Source of the DNA: Cudoniella acicularis
Taxonomy: Eukaryota > Ascomycota > Leotiomycetes > Helotiales > Helotiaceae
Reading direction: 5' to 3'
NCBI GenBank assembly: GCA_013054445.1
Contig: JAAMPI010000012.1
Coordinates: forward strand, 36,943-100,942
DNA: 64,000 nt
Both the position numbers and the translations under genes were made by a program. Position 1 is the first letter of the stretch; every line of letters starts with the position of its first letter. Below, piece after piece: positions 42,501 to 54,173 of this stretch. The notes beneath the pieces are model-generated. The model worked only from the letters and a program-made list of their open reading frames with translations, ran no database searches and was not told the DNA's origin.

Positions 42501-44368
42501 TTCATCAGCTAGTTCATTTGTCTTTTTGTCGTCCGCGAAATTAGCAACCCAGTTCGAGAGTGAAGCTTTTAGAGCCTCTGTTTTGAAAGATTTGGAGGTC
42601 GAAGCCTTTTGGACCTCGGAAACAAATCGCTGGCGGTGCTCTTTTCTCGCGACCAGAGATCCAAACCCGAACTCAGGATTTGAAGCAATAGATGCGGAAA
42701 GTCCAGCGTTTTGCGAGCCAATTGCGTTGGCCAGGTATAACCTCTTTCCGAAAATTTGGTCCAAAATCTTCATGTAAGCCGACTCAACTTTTGGTTGTGA
42801 AAGCTCATAGGCTTCAAGTGACCCAGTAGGCCCGTCAGGGTTTCCAACCTCCAGGTTTTGAACAGGCTTTTCGGACTTCAGATTTTGAAAAACACCACGG
42901 AGGGCTTGTTGAACAGTATCGGGTGTTATGTAGCCTAATTGATGACCGACTATCGTCTCGGCACCGCCTCCAGGCCCTGACTTCAGAGTGGCAAGGAGGT
43001 CTAAAAGTAAAGGGCCCCATTTGGTCGTTTTTCTCCGGATCTGTTCCAGTACCGCAAGTCGCTTGATAGATTTTGGGATTGTTCCAACGAGCTTCGTTCC
43101 TAACCAGGGTCGGTACAATCGCGCAGTAATAATTCCGGCTTTAGCGTAAATCTCACTGGCATTCGCCACATTGATGGCTTTTGCAAAAGCTCCAGCCTCA
43201 GAACCGAAAATAAAGAGTGCATCCTCGGCGTTCGAGGGGCCGGAATATTTGAAAGGGGTATACTCTCGGCCCACACTCTGTTTAAGTTGTGCCCATATAG
43301 CAGAAACAAAATTGTAAATGTCATCCGAAGTAACTGGGCGTATCGTTGTGGGTTCTACCGTGGTTGCTGAAGATGCGGTCTGTTTGCTATCTACGCTGCT
43401 TTCTCTCCCAGATTTGGATGAACCGACAGAAGAAGCCTTTGATGGTGCCTCAAATCCAATCCTCTCAGTAGGTAGGTTGGCAGTGGAACTCGATTCGACT
43501 CCTTCCATAGCACTAGAAACTCCATTTGTAGGAACTGATGTCTCTGAGATTGTGGCGACTCGTCCATCATCGGCATATATGCTTGTACCACCAATATTAC
43601 TGGTCTGAAATGCTTTGACAGCATCCAAGTTCAAAATTGCCTTTACAATTTCAATATTTTCAGAAGCAATGTGATCATCTTGTGCTGAAGAACCGGCATC
43701 AAAAAAATGAATAACGCCTTTTCCTGATTTTATGGCGAGAGCATGAGCGGTCAATGCTAGATCTTGCGCCTCTTGCAATGTTTCAGATTGTAGAAATGTG
43801 AAGCCAGAATTTCGGATTGAGGTGATAGAAGAGTAATCTGGATAGTTGGATGGGTGTAGTGAAACGTGAATTACGACAGGGAGGTTTGCGAGTCGGTAGA
43901 GATGTGGCACAGAGGAAACGAGAATAGAGGAGCTTGTTGTAACCGAAACGAGCTTGCCGCTTCGAATTGGTGTAAAAACGGATAATAGAGGGTCGGCATT
44001 GTGTCGAACTGCTTGAATCTGGGTAGGTTGTTAGTCTGATTTTCTTTTTCTGTCTCGTAGTTTATTTACTAACCTCGGGCACACCATTTTCTGTTGCCGC
44101 AACAAGACCCTTTTCGTTCCGCTCAACGTATGTATGCAAGTGCGAGGAGAAATTGGACTCAATTGATTGTGCCGGTTGCACCGAGACAATAAGGTCGCTG
44201 GATAAATAGGCAATTCTTGCCACTATTCAGAAAATTAAGGTTAACAAAAGTTCAGAGGAGAATACTTGGGGCGAGGCGGGGTGCCTATCCCCCCCAAGCA
44301 TGCTGCAGGCACAGGGTTGTGGACATACCAGCCTCCTCTGGCGTACGAATCTTCAGCGTCGCTGTCAT
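39532..44368 (-). CDS. MET5: Sulfite reductase (NADPH) hemoprotein beta subunit
   Basis: This subunit reduces sulfite to sulfide for cysteine and methionine synthesis, with electrons from the flavoprotein alpha subunit. The four exons 44368-44329, 44222-44074, 44018-39612 and 39561-39532 give 1541 aa. The fungal three-part layout is clear: an N-terminal pyruvate:ferredoxin oxidoreductase-like region, a flavodoxin-like domain at about residues 800-950 (TILFASDNGNAESLAKRLG, TSTAGQGEYPQNG), and the siroheme/4Fe-4S reductase from about residue 980. The cluster ligands are in SACVAFPTCG (CX5C) and TGCPNGCARP (CX3C), and siroheme-binding basic residues are in MCSSLPTASKYHREV. The last intron (50 nt) must be spliced to give the acidic end VAEEESDEE; reading through it would give a basic tail. 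Two upstream exons supply about 60 residues. Confidence 0.95.
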
Positions 44369-45501
44369 GTCGTTAAAGTGATGGCTACCCAACAGTTGTG
44401 AATGAGGAGAGAGGGGTGAAGAGGAAAAAGAGTGATGGCGGACGACAAAGGCCTTCCACCAGACAATTTTTCTATGATTGCCTACCCTAGACCCTTCTGT
44501 CTAGTGCTTCTGGGGCGATTTTCGGAGAGGAGAGGAGAGTCAACAGGGGTCTTTGCGGAACTGGATTGAGCCAACAGCAGCCCGTTCAATTACCCTTTCT
44601 CAATGGCGCAAGCAGGACTGGTGCAAATATCCTTCTGCGTAGCCAAGCCGGGGCGTGTTGTTATTAAGGATATGGGGTACTGTTGACAATTGTCCAATTA
44701 AAAATTAAAAAAAAGGCCGTTAACCATCGAAGCGAAGCACGCAATTCAATAAATACTCAAAATTCCTTAATAGATGCTGCACACCAATATGGCGAATCTG
44801 CCATGTGATTTTAGAGGCGAGTCTGGCCGCCTTGCAATACCGCATGATTGATAATACAGTAGAGCGAAGTGCGCAGACACAGGGTTTTTAATGCAGTAGA
44901 TGTGTACTGTTTACCACATGTGCCCAATCTGCGCTATGTCCTCCTATGTTTTCCCCCTTGAGTCTTGGTGCTTCTCGAGACATAGTGCCTCTTGACCTCA
45001 CCATGCAACTAACTATTTTGAGGAATTCTTCCCTCGGGAATCCAAATCCCTTTTACACACACGCAGCCACCCTCCTGATGTTTGGAATACAGCACATCAA
45101 CACCCCAGATCAAAAGAAGGTTGTGGTTTGAGACCAATCGACTGGGCTTTACTCTTAAATCATTTGGGTGACCGCAAAAAAAGTTCGGTTGTAGCCGGAC
45201 AGGCTGTAGCAATTGCGGCTTGGAATGCTTCTCAATGGCACCCTTTCGCTGTTAATTTGGTAGAAAAACCCCATAAGATTTTGATAGACACATGTGAACG
45301 TAGGACTCTCTATTACTCTTGACTTATTATATGTATATACATGCTTACCTAGTGATCCCTCCTCTCATCAACTGACAATATCAAAACCGGTGGGAAAAAG
45401 CCACCCCCATCCATTTAACCAGAACGCCTTTTTGTCAAATAGACATGCATGCTCCCTGACATCGTCGCAACCTCTCTAGGCCCCACAACCCGCCGCTCAA
45501 C
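44369..45501. other. Promoter of MET5 and 3' spacer of KEI1
   Basis: These 1.1 kb lie between the sulfite reductase start and the KEI1 stop. A short inverted repeat (ATGGC..GCCAT, about 44789-44804) is present. I see no perfect match to the CYS3-type ATGRYRYCAT site. No coding sequence was recognised. Confidence 0.4.
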
Positions 45502-46572
45502 TCATACCTTCCCCAAATTTGGCGGAGGTGTTGGTGGTCCTGTTCCGCTTCTTGCACGTCGCTCTCTCTCCAGGGTACCCGGCGGACCTCCGGCTGCTTT
45601 CGTAGATTTGAATTTCCCATCTAGCCCTTTAACCCAAGCATCATCGGGCTGCCCACCAAGCCAATAGCTCTCGCCAGCCTTGACCATAATTCTCCCTAAT
45701 TTTCCTCTCCAGCCCTCTCCCCCAGGAGATCCAATTGCGAAAGGATTGTCCGTAATCGATTCGCCCGCACCATCCGTGTGAAGATGGAGTTTAGTTGATG
45801 AAGGAGAGTACATGTGTTGCCGTAGGACCTGTCTGGCGTATGCCATTACTACCAGGATGAAGTAGACTCGGATCAAGGTTATGATCGCGACGACAACAAT
45901 GCTCGGAATGCTCTCCTCAATCCCCACGCCATGACCCAAGCTCGGATTTGAGGCGGTGGCCGCAGCAGCTCCAGCAGCGTATGTAACTGCCTCTTGACCT
46001 TTGGTCAACCCTTCCGCAGGCGCCACAACCACTTCCACCTTGGAGGCATTGTATTGGGGATTGGTGAAGCCAGCCATATCTTCAATGGTACCACTTCCGG
46101 GAGTGCTGCTGGGTATTCCCGAGTTCGAGTTGTTTGCGCTCACGGCAAGAAACCAGGTCACAGCGAAGGCTGTTGTGAAAGCGGTGTTAATAATGGTATC
46201 GAAGAAGTAGAGCCACGCGAGCGCGAGACAATGGAAAGGGCTTTGCTTTCGAATATGCGGCGCGAGGAATGCGACTAGGACGAGGGCTACAACTGAGTAT
46301 ATGTACATAGAGAGCTGCAGAGGTGACAGTCGGAAACCCGTGAGGATGGCGAGAAGCCCGAAGAAGCCAGTGACTTTGTTGAAGATCATCGAGAGAGATA
46401 TCATCTCAACTCCAGTGCGCAGGCTGAGGAAATAGAGGAACGTCTATTCTAAAACGTCAGGATCTCTTGAAAGCAACGCGATTGAATGTAAAAACCGCAT
46501 CAAGGGGAGAGGTGGGGAACCAAAAACAGCATCTCACGTACCCTTGGACGCGGTACGCCGAGGCGTAACCAT
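45502..46572 (-). CDS. KEI1: KEI1-like inositol phosphorylceramide synthase regulatory subunit
   Basis: KEI1 partners AUR1 in the Golgi to make inositol phosphorylceramide. The model has exon 1 at 46572-46538, a 114-nt intron (GTGAGA donor, pyrimidine-rich TTTCCTCAG acceptor), and exon 2 at 46423-45502, giving 318 aa. The N-terminal signature LRTGVEMISLSMIFNKVTGF is followed by several membrane segments (FGLLAILTGF, LSMYIYSVVALVLVAFLAPH, LYFFDTIINTAFTTAFAVTW, SIPSIVVVAIITLIRVYFIL) and a disordered cytosolic tail ending in a Pro-rich segment (TGPPTPPPNLGKV). The tail contains AYARQVLRQH just after the last membrane segment, as in other KEI1 proteins. The start is ambiguous: an in-frame ATG at 46737 would add 55 residues, but the shorter form suits the usual short N-terminus. 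Confidence 0.85.
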
Positions 46573-47207
46573 CGTGGTAATATCGTCATCTTCAAAAGGC
46601 GGTATGGGCGCTCTTTTGACCTTGTCAAAGAGACGTAGATACGAAAAGTCGGTGTTGGGGATGAAGAAGGATGGCGACGAGAAGGAGAGGAGAGTCAAGA
46701 CCGGCTTCGTCGGGCGCAGCGCAGTGGGGATCGTCATTCCTTGGCGTTCCGACGGAAAATACTCCTATAAAATTTGGGGCCCAATTATAATTTGACACAT
46801 TCTTTTCATTGGTTATTAGATGAAAACACTACTCTAATAGCTTTGGTGATCGATAATCATCGATTGATATTAAGGGACCGAAGCTCACATTCTGCCGCGG
46901 TCTTTTTCACCTTGATGCGAGTTCATCGTATAAACGTAAGGCTTTGACCTTGCAAACGTTAGGGTTGCAGGGTGGCGTTCCGCCCCCTAAAACACAACCA
47001 ACACAGCGGAGACCTTAACCCACATGCCGAAATATTTGTTCCCTCATGAAAGACAATCTGATACCAGGAAACACAATATTACTATATTACTGCAGACGCC
47101 AAATTGTGCTACCATACAATGCTGCCAAACCGCTGAACGCTATGCTTGATATCCTTGAATGTTTCCTATAAAACAAGATGGCGAATCGAAAACCACCTTC
47201 CCAACGC
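46573..47207. other. Intergenic region
   Basis: These 635 bp lie between the KEI1 start and the stop of the RAB6-type gene. The first 165 bp remain open in the KEI1 frame and may be coding if the upstream ATG at 46737 is used. Nothing else was recognised. Confidence 0.4.
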
Positions 47208-48089
<882 letters not shown>

Positions 48090-48451
48090 GTTTTCTGGAT
48101 TTGCCTATTGCTAGGTTAAAGGCTGTGGAGAACCGGGAAACGGTTTATTAAAGAAAGATGATATGTACAGGAATTCGGGAAGTCGTGAAGTGAATTTGGC
48201 CACGCTCCTGAATTGTCGAATTTGTGAATGCGAAAGACAGGGTTCGAAAGGAGGCCAACGAAGAGAGCGCAGTTAGCAGGCTGGCCTGGTTTGCTGACCG
48301 GGTAAGAAGGTTAATTAAGGGTTATCACGTGCTGCTGCCAAGGTTGCTGATAGCGATTATTTTCGAAAATTCTAGGTCCTGCAACAAAAATTTAGCAGTT
48401 CAAAAATCTCGAATACCGACAACGAGCAAAACAATTGTTTGTGCAGGAATC
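48090..48451. promoter_or_regulatory. Divergent promoter with a CACGTG box
   Basis: These 362 bp lie between the start codons of the RAB6-type gene and NOP53. A CACGTG box lies at 48326-48331, about 120 bp before the NOP53 start. The frame upstream of the NOP53 ATG is open but not conserved-looking. Confidence 0.4.
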
Positions 48452-49822
48452 ATGCCACTCATCAGACCCGCTGCGGTGGCCCCAGGTGCGCCGCAACAGC
48501 ACAAGCAACCATCGCGAAAGGGCAAGAAAGCATGGCGGAAAAATGTCGATGTCACAGAAATCCAGGAAGGTCTCGAGGAGGTGCGAGACGAGATCATTAA
48601 AGGGTAGGAACATCTTACGAGCTATGGAATAATTTCTAATTGCGAATTCCAGAGGTGTCATTGCCGAGAAAGACTCCGCCGATCTCTTTATCCTCGACAC
48701 AGCTGGAGATGCTAGTATAAAGAAGAAATATCTGAAAGACTCGAAGTCTCTCAAGGCCGACGAGATCATTGCTCAACGCTCTGCTGTTCCCGCAGTGTCA
48801 ATGCGAAAGCGCCGGGCGAAAATACGACCGATGGAGTTCTTCAACCAAAGCGCCAACGAACAAGCTATGTCTCGCACAAGGAACTTACACGACTACGAAA
48901 GATTGCAGACGGACGTCAAGATAAGGCGGTGATTGAAATTACCGAAGCCTCCTTCGATCCATGGGATGCCGAAAGGGATGCCGAGGAAGCAAAACAAGAA
49001 CCTCGGTTTTCTTTCCTCGAAAAAGCTCAGAAGAAGAAGGCGCCGAGAACTCTCAAGCACAAGCCCATTTCACTGGCTGCCAGTGGAAAGGAGATTCCAG
49101 CTGTCAAAAAGCCCGAGGGTGGCTATAGCTATAACCCAATGTTTACAGACTACGAGGAACGACTGGTAAACGAAGGAGAGAAAGAAATTGTAGCTGAGAA
49201 GAAGCGTCTTGCAGCGATCGAAGAAGAACGCATAAAGCAAGAAGCTGCAGCAAAGTCGGCCGCAGAAGCAGAAGCAGCTGAGGCTCGTGCAGATTTATCT
49301 GAATGGGAAGAAGATTCAGCATGGGAGGGCTTTGAGAGCGGGGCTGAGGACGTCCGGTTGAATGCCAAGAGACCTGAGAGAAAGACTCAAGTGCAAAGAA
49401 ACAAGATTAAGCGGAGAAAGGAGGAGGAACGGAAAGCGAAGATGGCTGCGGACATCAAGAAGAAAAATGAGCAAGCAGCACAAGTCAAGAAAATTGCCAA
49501 GGCATTAGCGGAGAGAGAGAAAGCCCGCTCTACGGCCCTTGTTTCGAATGATGATAGCAGTAACGAGGGTGACGATCTCGAGCTCAGAAGACGGAAGCTG
49601 GGGAAAATTACCTTGCCGGAAAGAGACTTGGAATTAGTCCTCCCCGATGAATTGCAAGAGTCTCTGAGACTGCTTAAGCCGGAGGGAAATTTGTTGAAGG
49701 ATAGGTACAGGAATTTACTGGTCAGGGGCAAAGTCGAGAGCAGGAGACCCATAAGCTTTGCGAAAAAGGCAAAGAGGAAGGCGACGGAGAAGTGGACCCA
49801 CAAAGACTTTATGTTACATTAA
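48452..49822 (+). CDS. NOP53: Ribosome biogenesis protein NOP53 (frameshifted in this assembly)
   Basis: NOP53 is a nucleolar protein that recruits the MTR4 helicase and exosome for 5.8S rRNA maturation. Exon 1 is 48452-48603; a 49-nt intron precedes exon 2 (48653-49822). Family segments appear in order: SRKGKKAWRKNVDV, EEVRDEIIKGG, ADLFILDTAGD, LKADEIIAQRSAVPAV, then TTDGVLQPKRQRTSYVSHKE, TEASFDPWD and YNPMFTDYEERL, and a Lys/Glu-rich coiled coil. Between SMRKR (ending at base 48811) and PGENTTDG (starting at 48812) the frame changes by one missing base. No splice signal can bridge it, and both sides are conserved. I read this as an assembly error, because the gene is important for ribosome assembly. 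The corrected product would be about 440 aa. Confidence 0.9.
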
Positions 49823-50601
49823 AGATTTCATGTAATGATTGATGACTCATACTATGTCGCTATCGTCTGATTTACGTTGATTTTTTTGTGTTCCATATTT
49901 CGTCTAAAAGGAAAGCACTTTGACCATATTTTTGCTTTTTCTAGCTTCCCTCGAGGCATACTCTCCCTTTGAAATGCCTAGATGCAGAACTTTTTGCACT
50001 TATTTGGTTCAGATCTCCACCCTCGTCTGTGTCGTTATTGTCATGAATTGCTCCGTCATGGTAATGTTTTCCTTTTTTTGGCCAACATCATCCCCAAGAA
50101 GATTTATTTTCTTAATTCAAGGATAGGACCGAGTCCGACTGACGACGAAGAAAAACATGTTCACTATAAAATAATATCAAGGGTGTAGGCGCAAATTTCA
50201 ACAATTCAAATTTAGAAGTTTAAAGTATTCTATTTTTCTAACATACACTGTTGTCTAATGCTCCACATCCAACCCCCTTTCTATCATTTTTATGCTACTT
50301 TTATAAGATATCAACAAATGAAATCTCCTATTGTCTGACAAGACAATCATCATTAGACACACCCCCTCAAAGGACAAAAAATGACAACAATCTATACTTT
50401 TGAAATGATTACTAGATGTGATTGTGTGATTTAAAATCAACAAAACGTCATCAAATTAATGGTGAACCTTTGAAAAGTCCCGACCCATTGTGGCGAGGAG
50501 CCAAGAGCGAGCTGCAAGGCGCAATGACTATCATACATTTCGATGATTCGAATCTTCTATCCTTGACTACCCCGGAAGAAAGATAAGAAAAGCCTTGGAA
50601 A
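49823..50601. other. Convergent AT-rich intergenic region
   Basis: About 780 bp of AT-rich sequence lies between the stops of NOP53 and the secreted repeat protein gene. No gene, RNA gene or repeat family was recognised. Confidence 0.5.
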
Positions 50602-51909
50602 CTACCAGTCTGGGTGGCTTCCAGGGTTTTTGGCCAAGGATGGTTCTAGTTCTGGGATATCAAACTTAATCGGTCCTTTGTAAGACTTATAAGGCCTGCC
50701 ATAGGTAGGCTTAGGCCCCGAGGCTGTGGTAGTTCCGGTGTCTGAATGACGAGTTTTCGTGTGGAAGGTAGAGGGCTTAGTTTCAGGACCAGGAGGCTTT
50801 GATTTAGTGGGTTTCGACTTCGACTCTGTAGGCTTTGACTTCGACTCAGTTGGGCGAGTAGTAGGCTTAGTCTCAGTAGGCTTTGATTTCGATTCAGTAG
50901 GCTTTGACTTCGACTCAGTTGGGCGAGTTGTAGGCTTTGTCTCTGTGGGCTTCGACTTTGACTCTGTAGGCTTCGATTTCGATTCACTGGGCTTCGAATA
51001 GGTAGGCTTGGTCTCAGTCGGCTTCGATTTCGATTCAGTTGGCTTCGAATGAGTGGGTTTGGTTTCAGTAGGCTTGGACTTTGACTCAGTAGTAGGCTTG
51101 GACTGAGTGGACTTCGACTCTGTAGGTTTCGTAGGCTTCGAGTGCGTAGGCTTAGTTTCAGTAGGCTTGGACTGAGTGGGCTTCGACTCTGTAGGTTTCG
51201 TAGGCTTCGAGTGCGTAGACTTTGTTTCAGGACCAGGAGGCTTTGATTCAGTGGGTTTCGACTTCGACTCTGTAGGTTTTGACTTCGACTCGGTTGGGCG
51301 AGTGGTAGGTTTAGTCTCAGTAGGCTTCGATTTCGATTCAGTAGGCTTTGACTTCGACTCAGTTGGGCGAGTAGTAGGCTTAGTCTCAGTAGGCTTTGAT
51401 TTCGACTCTGTAGGCTTCGACTCAGCGGGTTTCGACTGAGTAAGCTTGGAGTGAGTAGGCTTTGACTGAGTGGGCTTTGACTGAGTGGGCTTCGACTCGG
51501 TGGGCTTTGAGTGAGTTGGTTTAGACTCAGTTGGGCGACTAGATGAATATGATTTCGATGATGTCGTCGATGTTGATGAGGATGATGACGAAGACGATGT
51601 CAATGTCGATGAGGTTGTCGAAAGTTGGGAGCTGGATGAAAAAGGCGGCTTCGGGTTGTAAGGATTTGCTTGCCCATAGCCTCCTGAGCCGCCAAGCCAA
51701 GGCTTTGAATCTCCGTAGTCACCACCAGCAGGCTGATAGGGACTGTATGGCTGGTTACCATAAGCTGCATTGCCTCCGTACGAGCGATCACCTTGGCCTT
51801 CCTGCGGTGTCCGTTTCTCTACGGCACCACCAGCAGCAAGTTTGGGCCGTGCAACTGCGCTCGAGGCAAGCACAGTAACGGCTACGACCACGCCCTGGGT
51901 GAAGCGCAT
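50602..51909 (-). CDS. Secreted Lys/Pro/Thr/Ser repeat protein
   Basis: This is an intronless gene for a 435-aa protein. An N-terminal signal peptide (MRFTQGVVVAVTVLASSAVA) is followed by a short pro-region ending in a Kex2-type KR at about residues 32-33. A Gly/Tyr/Pro-rich region (QPYSPYQPAGGDYG), a Ser/Thr run, and then about 260 residues of short repeats built on KPTES and SKSKPTE units follow, with variants KPTHS, KPTQS and ETKPTTRP. The C-terminal 60 residues are non-repetitive (YKSYKGPIKFDIPELEPSLA). There is no C-terminal hydrophobic GPI signal, so it should be released or bound to the wall by charge or sugar. The many Thr/Ser residues beside Pro suggest heavy O-glycosylation. I know no named family; a wall-associated or host-interaction role is speculation. 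Confidence 0.75.
   Translation of the reverse strand: MRFTQGVVVAVTVLASSAVARPKLAAGGAVEKRTPQEGQGDRSYGGNAAYGNQPYSPYQPAGGDYGDSKPWLGGSGGYGQANPYNPKPPFSSSSQLSTTSSTLTSSSSSSSSTSTTSSKSYSSSRPTESKPTHSKPTESKPTQSKPTQSKPTHSKLTQSKPAESKPTESKSKPTETKPTTRPTESKSKPTESKSKPTETKPTTRPTESKSKPTESKSKPTESKPPGPETKSTHSKPTKPTESKPTQSKPTETKPTHSKPTKPTESKSTQSKPTTESKSKPTETKPTHSKPTESKSKPTETKPTYSKPSESKSKPTESKSKPTETKPTTRPTESKSKPTESKSKPTETKPTTRPTESKSKPTESKSKPTKSKPPGPETKPSTFHTKTRHSDTGTTTASGPKPTYGRPYKSYKGPIKFDIPELEPSLAKNPGSHPDW
50781..51540 (-). repeat. Tandem repeat array inside the secreted protein gene
   Basis: The coding strand is built from degenerate units of roughly 15-21 bp encoding KPTES-like words. A block of about 200 bp beginning at 50781 recurs at 51225, marked by the unique PPGPETK-encoding sequence at one end and two TTRPTE units. 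The offset between the blocks is 444 bp. Because the units are multiples of 3, the antisense strand also stays open over 50759-51001 and 51176-51439. Confidence 0.75.
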
Positions 51910-52446
51910 GTTGTAGGACTTTTGACTGAATCGAAACTGCCAGCACTATGTTGCCAACAACGACAGAGATGATAAAAAGTAACAGAGAAGGCGCTCACAA
52001 CGAAGAAGATGCTGAAGATGGATTTCACAATCAACGGCAGGAAGGGATTTTATGAAAAAGACTTGCCCCAGCAACTTCCCAACAAGCATTCTCAGTGATG
52101 CAATCAGGAACACCACCCTTTAGGCCCTACCGGAAAGACTTTTTTCATCGATGTAATACGCTCACATTCTATTCTGCTTTGGGCGATGTTGATGCCACGA
52201 TGTGGGATGCTGTGCCAAGATATCCCGCGGTAGAGACCTGGAGTGACGCTACGAAGCAATCGGTCCCGTAGAAGCCACCCCCAGACCCCAGAATGACGCG
52301 GTTACAAGCTTTGGTGCTTGTCAACGGCTGTAAGCCCGGCCGCGACCTTCGTTTGACAACTTGATATACCGACATGGCGAATTCCGTCTTCGCTCATAAT
52401 CAATCCAATATCCACTTTATTCTCGACTTTCGATTTCGGCAACTAT
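51910..52446. other. Intergenic region
   Basis: These 537 bp lie between the start of the secreted repeat protein gene and the stop of the uridine kinase gene; they must hold the promoter of the former. No coding frame with recognisable features was found. Confidence 0.45.
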
Positions 52447-54173
52447 TCAGCATCTAAAATATCGTTTCTCTATCCAACGCTCTTCAAAATCCGCCACAAT
52501 TGTGGATAACACAACTTTAACCCCAGGAAAGACTTTCGTCAGTCTGTTCAGGCCGATTCTTCCAGCAAAATACGTCACGAAAACGATCTTTTCTTGGGGT
52601 ACGCCGTGGTCCACTAGAACTTGAACGGCCATGAGAGCAGCACCACCGCTAGACATTTGAGGATCTAGGAGAAGCACACCGTCATGTGTTTGTATGTTCG
52701 CTGGTAATTTGAGATAATGCAATTCTGGTTCGCCAGTCCTGATGTTTGACTGTATGAGTAAACGGCCAGTTTGACAGTCAGGCAAGACACGCTTCAATCC
52801 TGTCTCGAACGCGGAGCCCCCACGGAGAATGACGACGGCACTAGTTTCTCCTATGGAGACTAAGCCCCGATACTTCCTGCCTTGTGGAGTTTCAACAGTT
52901 TTCTCTTTGAAATAAACATTATTCATGGCACTTTTCACATTAGTCTAGGTTGCACGGATTACGGAGCACATTTGAAAACTTACTGTTCAACGAGCAAAGT
53001 CGCTAGTCTATCGAAGTAGAAAATGAAGTCTTCGGAAGAGGTGTCGATATCCTGAATTATTGTATTCATGCCTCTTATTTGCGGCGTCTGTTCTAGGAGA
53101 ACCACTTTATTTGATAACGGATCATCCTCAGAACTCTGTCCCAATTTCTTGAGAGCGGCGCGGTGATCTTTCGATTTTTCGACAAGCTTGCGCTCAATAT
53201 ATTGTATCACCATTACTTCAACTTGGTAAGTTACGTCGGACAAGTGGGTATTAGATACTCACTGATGGCGACTCTGTTCTCTACCCCCCTGGGAACAATA
53301 ACATCTAACAATTCATGAGAGCCCATTAGAATTATCAGTTAGGGGGTGACTTACCAGCAACTTTCCTTTGTGGCTCAACAAACCGTTCAAAGTTCGGCTT
53401 TACAAATGCAAACCACTGTTTAATACAGCCCTCGATATCTCTTCCACGTTCCGAAACATCTCTGAGGACTAACAAATGATGCGATCAGCAATGTAAGGTA
53501 GGAAAGAGGTTATAGACGCTTACTCCTGCGAGACAAACATGTGTCTGCATCTGCTTCACAGAAGATCTAGCAAAATTGTCACGCTTCAAATCATACAATG
53601 CGAGCGATATCAAATACCTTCATGTCGAGAAGTCTTAGTACTCTTTGGTCGTATAGAGCAAATATCCCTTCGAGAATAAGAACATGTGGTGAATAGATTG
53701 ACGTTGTCTCCTTTTGGCGAGCATGCTTTGCAAAAGAATAGATGGGAATTTCAGCCCTCTTCCTATGGAAAGAGATTAATCGCCGAGATCCAGCGGGGAG
53801 TTCCGGACCCCAACCGGAGCAACATACCCAGCTTTCAAGTCTCTTAATCGTTCCACAAGAACATCAAAGTCTACTGCGTCAGGAGAGTCAAAATCGTACT
53901 CATTACTGAAAGCTTTTCGAGATCCCTCCTCGTCTAAGGTCTTGTAAAATGAGTCCTGCAGAAGACATTAGCCCGTTGCTGCCAACTAGGGAGGGGGGTG
54001 GTGCAAATCCAAACTACCATTGAAAGGATGACAACCCAAGGAAGGTTTAATTTGGACACAATGGCTTGGGACAAAGTAGATTTTCCTGAGCCCGAGCTTC
54101 CCGCAATACCAATGATACAAACATCAGCCCAAGGAGGGGAATAAGGCGCCCTCGTGTGGCGGCTATCATCCAT
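52447..54173 (-). CDS. URK1: Uridine kinase fused to uracil phosphoribosyltransferase-like domain
   Basis: This pyrimidine-salvage enzyme phosphorylates uridine and cytidine. Eight exons close in phase: 54173-54018, 53955-53828, 53762-53618, 53566-53524, 53468-53355, 53304-53263, 53215-52984 and 52930-52447 (447 aa). The kinase domain has the P-loop GIAGSSGSGKSTLS, the substrate segment DSFYKTLDEEGSRKAF, YDFDSPDAVDFD, LILEGIFALYD and RRILRDVSERGRD. The C-terminal uracil phosphoribosyltransferase-like domain shows TPQGRKYRGL, VVILRGGSAFETGL and LLDPQMSSGGAALMA, where the family's PRPP-binding loop sits; it may be regulatory. The acceptor of intron 6 is ambiguous (AAG at 53218-53216 fits the expected spacing best). 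The end, EKRYFRC, matches the family closely. Confidence 0.92.
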
